64,000 nucleotides of DNA from Runella limosa DSM 17973 (GTDB lineage: Bacteria > Bacteroidota > Bacteroidia > Cytophagales > Spirosomataceae), in NCBI RefSeq assembly GCF_000482465.1, contig NZ_KI519428.1, forward strand, positions 146,167-210,166. Direction: 5' to 3'. A program made the translations under genes and the position numbers. Below the pieces are notes generated by a model. It searched no databases. It was not told where the DNA came from and was given only the letters and a program-made list of their open reading frames with translations. The first letter of the stretch is position 1. The number at the start of each line of letters is the position of its first letter. Below are positions 8,746 through 15,275 of this stretch, piece after piece.

Positions 8746-9864
8746 ATGAAACGTAGTAATTTTCTCAAAGCAGTTGCCGTCGGTTCGGTAAGTGCTTCGG
8801 TAACAGGTGCCGAAAAGGCCCATGCGGCGTCGCTGGTTACGCCTCCCAAAAAAGTATTGATGAAAGCAGGCTGCCAATCGGGCGGGACGAGTGTTGAAAA
8901 CCTTGAGTTCAAAGCCCGTCATGGTATCTTTAACATTGATGGTGGTTCACCGAAAGTAATTCCTGGCAAAGGTTGGGATTTGGAAGATTCGTTGGCCAAA
9001 AAAGAAGCCTGCGAAAAGTACGGCATTAGTTTGGACGCGTACCATTATCCCTTGAGCTCGGCAGGAATAGACCGCGTGATTTACCCCAATATTATGTTGG
9101 GAAAAAGCCCTGAACGTGACCGTGAGATTGAGTATTTACAACAAATGATTCAAGTGGCGGGCAAATCAGGGATTAAAGTATTGAACTACAATACGACGAT
9201 TTTGCCCGTGTTGCGGACGGGAAAATACATCGACCCAAAACGCGGCAATGCCGAATATAGCGTATGGAACTACGAAGAAGCATTGAAAAGAAATGATCCT
9301 AAAACTATCGCAGGTGATGTATCAATCGACCAAATTTTTGAGCGGATTACGTATTTACTCGACCGTTTGTTGCCCGTTGCTAAAGAGTACAAAGTAAAAC
9401 TCGCCAACCACATCGCCGACCCGCCAGTTCCTGCCGCTTACCGTGGCGTGATGCGTTGGAATAGTCCAGACGTATTTAAAGGGATTCAGCGTTTTGCTAA
9501 ATTGTATGACAACGAATACCACGGCTTTAACTTTTGCATTGGCTCCATTGCAGAGGGACTCAAAGACCCTAAAAACGAAATTTATCCCATCATCAAATGG
9601 GTAGGAGAGCGCAATCAAATTTTTAACGTTCACCTAAGAAACATCAAAGGAAGTTTCAATAATTTCCAAGAAGTCTATCCCGACAACGGGGACATGGATT
9701 TTGTTAAGGTCGTTAGAGCGTTACGCGATGTAGGTTATTCGGGGATGGTTATGCCCGACCACGTACCGCACCACCACGCTGCCAACAGCACCCAAGAAGC
9801 TTTTGCGTTTTGCTATGGTTACATCAAAGGTTTGTTGCAAGTAGTTGCCAGCGAAACGGCTTAA
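8746..9864 (+). CDS. Exported mannonate-dehydratase-like (UxuA family) TIM-barrel protein
   Basis: A 372-aa TIM-barrel protein. The body resembles mannonate dehydratase: LANHIADPPVP (about 220), NFCIGSIAEG (about 265), FNVHLRNIKG (about 290) and YSGMVMPDH (about 328) correspond to the metal- and substrate-binding strands of UxuA. Unlike UxuA it has an N-terminal export signal (MKRSNFLKAVAVGSV...AHAAS) that looks like a Tat signal with KR in place of RR. UxuA turns D-mannonate into 2-keto-3-deoxygluconate, but the substrate here is not certain: the segment equivalent to MRPDHG reads VMPDHV. Neighbours are the GntP permease and glucarate dehydratase. A sugar-phosphate isomerase-like role is the alternative. 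Confidence 0.8.
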   Translation: MKRSNFLKAVAVGSVSASVTGAEKAHAASLVTPPKKVLMKAGCQSGGTSVENLEFKARHGIFNIDGGSPKVIPGKGWDLEDSLAKKEACEKYGISLDAYHYPLSSAGIDRVIYPNIMLGKSPERDREIEYLQQMIQVAGKSGIKVLNYNTTILPVLRTGKYIDPKRGNAEYSVWNYEEALKRNDPKTIAGDVSIDQIFERITYLLDRLLPVAKEYKVKLANHIADPPVPAAYRGVMRWNSPDVFKGIQRFAKLYDNEYHGFNFCIGSIAEGLKDPKNEIYPIIKWVGERNQIFNVHLRNIKGSFNNFQEVYPDNGDMDFVKVVRALRDVGYSGMVMPDHVPHHHAANSTQEAFAFCYGYIKGLLQVVASETA

Positions 9865-9875
9865 TAGCACTCGCT

Positions 9876-9923
9876 CGCCCCGAAATCCATTCGGGGCGCA
9901 AAATGGTTTAGCGTCTCCGACGC
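9876..9923. repeat. Two adjacent REP-like hairpins
   Basis: A 9-bp perfect stem, 9876-9884/9890-9898 (CGCCCCGAA with TTCGGGGCG), lies just after the dehydratase-like gene. A second stem follows, 9911-9915/9919-9923 (GCGTC-TCC-GACGC). The first could act as a terminator, although no clear T-run follows it. The second, read on the other strand, has the same CGGAG core as the hairpins at 29372-29591. The remaining bases up to 10034 are AT-rich and probably hold the promoter of the glucarate dehydratase gene, without a clear box. Confidence 0.6.
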
Positions 9924-10034
9924 CAAAAAGATTCATAAAAAGTTTGGCAAAAACGTAAGATTGAGCCCCCAACCTTCTTTAAAAGGTAATTAACTTTCTC
10001 TATCTTATTTTTTACCAATTTATTCAACTTACCT

Positions 10035-11348
10035 ATGGCTATCAGTTTGCCCACCAAAGGACCAAGAATTAAAGAATTTAACATTACACCCATCGCGGTG
10101 GTGGACCCGCCTTTGCTCAATGCGGCGGGGCTTCACGCGCCTTATGCGTTGCGTACGGTGGTGGAACTTATCACCGACGACAACATCGTAGGAATCAGTG
10201 AAATCCCTGGCAATATCGACATCGACAAGGCACTAGAGCGAAGCAAGCGCCTAATCATTGGCCAAGACCCGTTTCAACTCAATAAAATCAAGGACATTCT
10301 CCAAGCCGAATTTGGCACAGAAAAACCTGCCGACCGTGGTTTTACCCCTTGGGATCAGCGAACGGTCGTTCACGTTTTTAGCTCCATTGAAGTGGCGTGT
10401 TTGGACATTATCGGTAAAATCATCAACCGTCCCATCGTCGATTTGTTAGGCGGGCGTCGGCGCGATGCAGTGCCGTTTTCTGCTTATTTATTTTATAAAT
10501 ACGAAGGAGCAGGAGGTGAACTTGAGTTTGGCACCGACCCCAACGCCACGGGTTGGGCAGCGGCTCGTCAGGCAAGTGCGCTCAACCCCGAAGAGATTGT
10601 AGCCCAAGCACATGCCATGTGTAAGGAGTTTGGTTTTAAATCAATTAAGCTCAAAGGGGGCGTATTCGAGCCTCGTCAAGAAGTGGATGCTATTTTGGCT
10701 TTGCACAAAGCTTTTGGCCCCGATGTGCCTTTGCGTTTAGATCCAAATGCCCTTTGGACGGTAGAAACTTCCATTCAGTACGGCAAAGAAATGGAAGGCG
10801 TATTGGAGTATTTGGAAGACCCATGCCGAGGTCAGCAAAACATGGCGACGGTTCGGAAAGCTCTCAAAACACCGCTGGCAACCAACATGTGTACGACTTC
10901 CTTTGGCGACATTCCCAGAGCAATTGAGTTAGGTTCGGAAGACATCATTCTGAGTGACCACCATTTTTGGGGCGGTTTGCAAGAATCTATGAAACTCACC
11001 AGCGTTTGCGAAACCTTTGGGCGCGATTTATCAATGCACTCCAACTCTCATTTAGGCATTTCGTTGGCTGCGATGGTGCATTTAGGGGCGGCTATACCTA
11101 ACCTACGTTATGCCCTCGATACCCACTATCCTTGGCAATCGGATGAAATTGTGGTGGGTGGCCGCTTGAAGTTTGAAGAAGGTTCCGTCGCTGTTCCCGA
11201 AGGCCCAGGCTTGGGCGTAGAGTTGGACAAAGCGGCCTTGGCAAAATTGCACGAAAACTACCTCAAATGTGGCCTCACCAAACGTGACGACGAAATCGAG
11301 ATGCAAAAAGTAGTACCAGGCTGGAAATTTATGGCAACACGTTGGTAA
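10035..11348 (+). CDS. gudD: Glucarate dehydratase (enolase superfamily)
   Basis: Enolase-superfamily enzyme of 437 aa predicted to dehydrate D-glucarate (possibly L-idarate) to 5-keto-4-deoxyglucarate in the cytoplasm. Visible landmarks are the catalytic KxK on strand two (SIKLKGG, about 202-208), metal ligands in RLDPNALW (about 234) and LEDPCRGQ (about 260), the NMCTTSFGDIPRA segment and the catalytic histidine in MHSNSHLGI (about 332-340). These follow the GlucD subgroup closely. Compared with E. coli GudD the N-terminus is similar and the length normal. The next gene, kdgD, supplies the following step, which supports the assignment. Confidence 0.9.
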   Translation: MAISLPTKGPRIKEFNITPIAVVDPPLLNAAGLHAPYALRTVVELITDDNIVGISEIPGNIDIDKALERSKRLIIGQDPFQLNKIKDILQAEFGTEKPADRGFTPWDQRTVVHVFSSIEVACLDIIGKIINRPIVDLLGGRRRDAVPFSAYLFYKYEGAGGELEFGTDPNATGWAAARQASALNPEEIVAQAHAMCKEFGFKSIKLKGGVFEPRQEVDAILALHKAFGPDVPLRLDPNALWTVETSIQYGKEMEGVLEYLEDPCRGQQNMATVRKALKTPLATNMCTTSFGDIPRAIELGSEDIILSDHHFWGGLQESMKLTSVCETFGRDLSMHSNSHLGISLAAMVHLGAAIPNLRYALDTHYPWQSDEIVVGGRLKFEEGSVAVPEGPGLGVELDKAALAKLHENYLKCGLTKRDDEIEMQKVVPGWKFMATRW

Positions 11349-11449
11349 ATAGAGAGATGAGTTGTGAGCTATGAGATATAAGTGTATATTCTCTATCAAA
11401 CTCAGGAACAACTCATCGCTTATAACTAATCACTCATCACTAAAAAAAC

Positions 11450-12355
11450 ATGGAACTTTCAAAAATAAAATCATCGCTCGAAGACGGGCTACTTTCTTTT
11501 CCAATTACCGATTTTGACGAAAATGGAGAATTCAACGCCGAAACTTACGCCGACCGTCTCGAATGGTTTGTAAGCCATGAGGTCTCGTCGGTCTTTGTAG
11601 CGGGTGGAACGGGTGAGTTTTTCTCGCTATCGGCAGCAGAATATGAGCAGATTGTCAACCTTTCGGCGAAGGTCGTAGCCGAACGCGTACCCGTCATTTC
11701 GAGCGTGGGGCGAAGCATTCCTGAGGCCATTGCCTTTGCGAAAATGGCCGAAAAAGCGGGTGTCAATGCGCTGTTGCTCTTCCCTCCCTACCTGACCGAA
11801 TGCCCGCAAGATGGGGTGTTTGAGTATGCCAAAGCTATTATTCAAAATACGACTTTGCCCGTCATTTATTACAATCGTGGTAACGGGGTTTTGTCGGCCG
11901 ACTACATAAAAAAACTGGCGGATGCTTGCCCAAATTTCATTGGCTTGAAAGACGGAACGGGGAATATGCAAGACCTGAACGACACCATCAAAACGGTAGG
12001 AAAGCGTTTGTCGTACATCGGGGGAGTGCCCACGGCAGAAATCATTGCCGAAGCCTATTTGTCAATTGGGGTCAATACGTATTCGTCGGCAGCGTTCAAT
12101 TTTGTGCCTGAATTGGCTAATAAGTTCTACCATAGCCTCCGCGCGGGTGATACCGAAACGGTTGCCGAAATCACCAAAAATTTCTACATTCCGTTGGTGC
12201 GTTTGCGCAGTAAGAAAAATGGCTATGCGGTGAGCTTAATCAAAGCTGGAGCAAAAATAATTGGTAAAAGCGCAGGTAATGTACGGCCGCCCTTATCAAT
12301 GCCTACCGACGCGGACTACGCCGAACTTGAAAAAATCATCAAAGCAAATAGCTAA
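11450..12355 (+). CDS. kdgD: 5-dehydro-4-deoxyglucarate dehydratase (DHDPS family)
   Basis: Class I aldolase-fold enzyme of 301 aa. It is expected to dehydrate and decarboxylate 5-keto-4-deoxyglucarate to 2,5-dioxopentanoate (alpha-ketoglutarate semialdehyde). The Schiff-base lysine is K167 in IGLKDGTGN; the general-acid tyrosine lies in PVIYYNRGNG (about 141). The GGTGEFFSL motif near residue 52 and the N-terminal DGLLSFPITDF are typical of KdgD rather than DapA. It follows glucarate dehydratase after 101 nt. The semialdehyde dehydrogenase needed to finish the pathway is not in this window. The gap holds a weak 10-bp inverted repeat (11356-11365/11408-11417). Confidence 0.92.
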   Translation: MELSKIKSSLEDGLLSFPITDFDENGEFNAETYADRLEWFVSHEVSSVFVAGGTGEFFSLSAAEYEQIVNLSAKVVAERVPVISSVGRSIPEAIAFAKMAEKAGVNALLLFPPYLTECPQDGVFEYAKAIIQNTTLPVIYYNRGNGVLSADYIKKLADACPNFIGLKDGTGNMQDLNDTIKTVGKRLSYIGGVPTAEIIAEAYLSIGVNTYSSAAFNFVPELANKFYHSLRAGDTETVAEITKNFYIPLVRLRSKKNGYAVSLIKAGAKIIGKSAGNVRPPLSMPTDADYAELEKIIKANS

Positions 12356-12360
12356 AATCC

Positions 12361-12396
12361 AACCTCCCGAAAGTTTCAAAACTTTCGGGAGGTTTT
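12361..12396. terminator. Strong hairpin, probable bidirectional terminator
   Basis: A 16-bp perfect stem (12361-12376/12379-12394) with T-run after it and A-rich bases before it, between the convergent kdgD (+) and DUF2310 (-) genes. It fits a rho-independent terminator for both strands. It is nearly identical to the hairpin at 13311-13342 on the other side of the DUF2310 gene. Confidence 0.8.
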
Positions 12397-12420
12397 GAAA
12401 TCATACCGCAAAAGTTTCTT

Positions 12421-13194
12421 TCAAAATGCTACAGGTGAAAAAGTGGATAGTAATTTGCATTTTTCACACTTAAAGTTATAAAAATCAAGAAGAGGTTTTT
12501 TGAGAAGCCAGTTCCCATGGCAGGATGGGCATAGTCTTTCTTTGTCTTTTTGTAACGAGATTCGGCGGTAATTGTGCAAGTAATAATACGTTGGGATTTC
12601 TGTTGCTTCCCAAATTCTTTGACAAATGGCTGTTCCTTGTTTGGAGAGTGACGACTTTGGGTCACTCATCTGCATTGTTGCCCATTTTTCGCCAACAGTA
12701 CAGTTCAATTGCAAATTATCGCAAGATTTATAATTAGTTTCCCAACTCAACATTTCATGCCTGTCATCGTAATTGAGTTGTGCCAATTTATACAATGGAA
12801 CGATTTGGTTGCAAGTACCGCATTCCAAAAAGCCTGTGTCGTTTAAAGCATGGGTAAAAAGAACATAAAAGTCTGGTTTTTTACATTGGCAAGCGCCCCT
12901 GTGGTCTGAAATAGCTTTTCCAATAACTTCGGTTCTCAGTGTTGAATTACACCAATTCTCAATATCACCAATCCTTTTGGCGGTATATTCGTCATAATAT
13001 TTTTCAGAAAGAGAAGTGTCTTCTAAAGTCGTCTGATAAGCGATGAGTGCATTCTCAGCAATGAAAGGTGTTTCGTAAGGCCCAATTATTTGTCCTCTCT
13101 TGCAAAGATTACTCATCAATATTTCAAACTCATCACAAAGTTTGGTTCTGTCAAAGGAAGAGTTAATAGATATAGAGAGTTTCTGTTTATACAT
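12421..13194 (-). CDS. DUF2310 family Zn-ribbon protein
   Basis: A 257-aa protein with several metal-ribbon cysteine pairs: ACQCKKP (about 103), ECGTC (about 124), LCPSCHGNW (about 222) and CEKCKLL (about 243). The spacing and the CPSCHGNW motif match DUF2310, a family described only as Zn-ribbon and possibly nucleic-acid binding. No biochemical role can be given. The gene is noticeably AT-richer than the sugar-acid genes beside it and lies on the opposite strand, flanked at both sides by almost the same hairpin (12361-12396 and 13311-13346). That arrangement suggests acquisition as a cassette (inference). Confidence 0.75.
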   Translation of the reverse strand: MYKQKLSISINSSFDRTKLCDEFEILMSNLCKRGQIIGPYETPFIAENALIAYQTTLEDTSLSEKYYDEYTAKRIGDIENWCNSTLRTEVIGKAISDHRGACQCKKPDFYVLFTHALNDTGFLECGTCNQIVPLYKLAQLNYDDRHEMLSWETNYKSCDNLQLNCTVGEKWATMQMSDPKSSLSKQGTAICQRIWEATEIPTYYYLHNYRRISLQKDKERLCPSCHGNWLLKKPLLDFYNFKCEKCKLLSTFSPVAF

Positions 13195-13310
13195 GTTGAT
13201 TATCTAAAAAATAAAGCCCTTACGCTATTCTAGTAATAAGTAGCTCTAGCCTAAGGCTTCATAGGTAGCAGGTTTACAGTATGGAGGTTCAATTTTCAAA
13301 GATAACATCA

Positions 13311-13346
13311 ACGTCCCGAAAGTTTCAGAACTTTCGGGACGTTTTA
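13311..13346. repeat. Hairpin matching the one at 12361
   Basis: A 14-bp perfect stem (13311-13324/13329-13342) with loop TCAG followed by TTTT. It has the form of a terminator, but no gene on the + strand ends here: it lies between the divergent DUF2310 and ThuA genes. Compared with the hairpin at 12361 the stem differs by a compensated base pair (C-G to G-C), so pairing has been kept. The rest of 13195-13448 shows no gene; the ThuA promoter must lie in its last 100 bases. Confidence 0.7.
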
Positions 13347-13448
13347 AAAGGGTTTTCAAAAATCAATCCCAAAACAATAGATAGGAAGGAGACCTTTTTT
13401 GCTTTACATACCTAAAGGTAAAATGTACTTTAAACCCAAGGAAAACCA

Positions 13449-14426
13449 ATGAAGAAACTCAGTTTTTTGCTTCTTGTGCTAGTGATAGGCATCTGTGCTA
13501 GCCATGTTTCGGTTGCTAATCCCTCAAAAAAAGTGTTAAAGGCACTGATTATTGATGGTCAAAATAACCACGAACAATGGCCTAAGATAACGTACATGAT
13601 GAAGCGTTATTTGGAAGAAACGGGTAAATTTACCGTGGATGTACAGCGTACCTACTATACTTGGAACGGGGGCGATTTGGAGGCAAAGTACCCAATTAAA
13701 GGTATTCCTGCGACGCAATCATTGCCCAAGCCACGAATGGACTCGGCTTATCATCCTGATTTTTTCAAGTACGATGTCGTTATCTGCAATTTTGGATGGA
13801 ATGCTGCCCCTTGGTCGGACGGCACGCAAGCCGATTTTGAAAAATACATCAGCAACGGTGGTGGTTTGGTAGTTGTCCATGCGGCTGATAATTCGTTTCC
13901 AATGTGGCCTGCCTACAACCGCATGATTGGTTTGGGTGGCTGGGGCGACCGCACCGAAAAAGATGGTCCGTTTGTGTACTATGATAAAGACGGCAAATTG
14001 GTGCGTGATACTAGCCCAGGTAGAGCGGGGTCGCACGGCGCGCAAAAGGAGTTTTTGATTACGGTTCGCAACTCGAAACACCCAATTACGAAGGGAATGC
14101 CGCTGAATTGGATGCACTCCAAGGACGAAATGTACGACCGCCTACGTGGGCCTGCCGAAAATATGGAGGTATTAGCGACGGCATTTTCTCCGAAAGACAA
14201 CCGTGGTACTGACCGCCACGAACCGATGTTGATGACCATAAAACAGGGTAAAGGTCGCATTTTTCATACGCCGCTCGGCCACGTTGACTATTCGGTAGAG
14301 TGCGTGGGCTTTATTATTTCTCTTCAGCGCGGTGCACAATGGGCAGCTACGGGCAAAGTTGATATTCCCATTCCTACCGATTTCCCCACGGAAACGGCTG
14401 TGAGCCAGCGTAAGTTTGTGGAGTAA
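13449..14426 (+). CDS. Secreted ThuA-domain protein
   Basis: A 325-aa exported protein with signal peptide (about 1-23, LLLVLVIGICASHVSVA) and one ThuA domain, a class I glutamine amidotransferase-like fold linked to carbohydrate use in many Bacteroidota. Visible family parts are KALIIDGQNNH (about 31-41), the YDVVICNFGW strand, GGGLVVVHAADNSFPMW (about 137) and the C-terminal GKGRIFHTPLGHVDYS (about 273-288). The catalytic role of ThuA proteins is not settled. It is a single gene, convergent with the Uma2 gene 39 nt away. Confidence 0.88.
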   Translation: MKKLSFLLLVLVIGICASHVSVANPSKKVLKALIIDGQNNHEQWPKITYMMKRYLEETGKFTVDVQRTYYTWNGGDLEAKYPIKGIPATQSLPKPRMDSAYHPDFFKYDVVICNFGWNAAPWSDGTQADFEKYISNGGGLVVVHAADNSFPMWPAYNRMIGLGGWGDRTEKDGPFVYYDKDGKLVRDTSPGRAGSHGAQKEFLITVRNSKHPITKGMPLNWMHSKDEMYDRLRGPAENMEVLATAFSPKDNRGTDRHEPMLMTIKQGKGRIFHTPLGHVDYSVECVGFIISLQRGAQWAATGKVDIPIPTDFPTETAVSQRKFVE

Positions 14427-14465
14427 TAGGCGTTTTGAGAAAGCGGTACTGGATGATTAAATTCA

Positions 14466-15071
14466 TTAAGAAGCGCTGAAGATTTCTTTTAAATCGAGCT
14501 TTAAATCGGGGAAAATGACGCTTGTCAATACTTCATCGTCCACGTAAATTGTGGCTGGGCTATATATTTCTGCTTCGGTAAGGTGAAATTGAAAGGCATT
14601 TTCATGTTCGGGGTCAATAATCAGGTACTCTCTGACGCCATTTTCCTCGTAAAGTTCTTTTTTGAGCTTCATTTCTTTGGAAGAATTGCCTGGAGAAAGA
14701 ATCTCAATCACCAAATCGGGAGCGCCTACGCATCCTTTATCATCAAGTTTATCTAAATCACAAATAATGCAAATGTCAGGTTGAACGACGCTATACACGT
14801 TTTTATCGCCTTTGGCTACTTTGCGTTTATCGTATAGCCGAACATCAAAAGGAGCGGCATAAGCTTCACAGCGATGATTTCGGAAAGTGTTCCCAATGGC
14901 TAATGTCAATGTCCAAGATATTTTTTGATGCCTACGACTTGGGCCAGACATCGGAAATATCTTTCCTTTGATAAGTTCGACGGCTTGTTCAAACTTCCAC
15001 GAAAGATAGTCGGCGTACGTATAACTTTCGTGGGATAGGTCTAGTTGGGAAAGGCTCGTAATTTGATTCAT
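14466..15071 (-). CDS. Uma2 family (DUF820) putative endonuclease
   Basis: A 201-aa protein of the Uma2/DUF820 family, a PD-(D/E)XK nuclease-like fold common in multiple copies in cyanobacteria and Bacteroidota. It shows the N-terminal helix YADYLSWKF, ELIKGKIFPMSGPSRRHQ (about 34-52), the core VQPDICIICDLDKLDDKGCVGAPDLVIEILS (about 98-128, with the acidic residues and the E-x-L-S strand), and KKELYEENGVREYLIIDP (about 137-154). All core acidic residues appear intact. Its function is unknown. It is preceded by a dehydrogenase remnant, so this spot has probably been rearranged. Confidence 0.88.
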   Translation of the reverse strand: MNQITSLSQLDLSHESYTYADYLSWKFEQAVELIKGKIFPMSGPSRRHQKISWTLTLAIGNTFRNHRCEAYAAPFDVRLYDKRKVAKGDKNVYSVVQPDICIICDLDKLDDKGCVGAPDLVIEILSPGNSSKEMKLKKELYEENGVREYLIIDPEHENAFQFHLTEAEIYSPATIYVDDEVLTSVIFPDLKLDLKEIFSAS

Positions 15072-15095
15072 AGCTTTAAATTTTTACAAAAATAA

Positions 15096-15218
15096 ATGAA
15101 ACGATTTGAAAACAAAGTAGCAATCGTAACGGGAGCTGCTTCGGGGATAGGCCGTGCAACTGCACATGGCGGTAGATGGCAGAGCGTTTGCGTAGAAATA
15201 TCATTCGTAGGCGCCTAA
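15096..15218 (+). pseudogene. 5' stump of a short-chain dehydrogenase/reductase gene
   Basis: An open frame of 40 codons starts MKRFENKVAIVTGAASGIG, the exact N-terminal Rossmann strand and TGxxxGIG cofactor motif of short-chain dehydrogenases. It continues RATA and then changes to unrelated sequence (HGGRWQSVCVE...) before a TAA. A real family member has about 250 residues. The first 23 codons are thus a well-preserved gene start joined to foreign or deleted sequence at about 15165, pointing to a recent deletion or insertion. It lies between the Uma2 gene and the large cytochrome protein. Too short to be functional. Confidence 0.75.
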
Positions 15219-15275
15219 TTAGTAGATTTTGACCAATTTAGGCTTATACGTACAACTTGAAAAACCCAAAGTTGT

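Noticed and set aside
11356-11417. Inverted repeat GATGAGTTGT/ACAACTCATC between gudD and kdgD
   Set aside because: The 42-nt loop and AT-rich context make it weak; not listed as a feature of its own.
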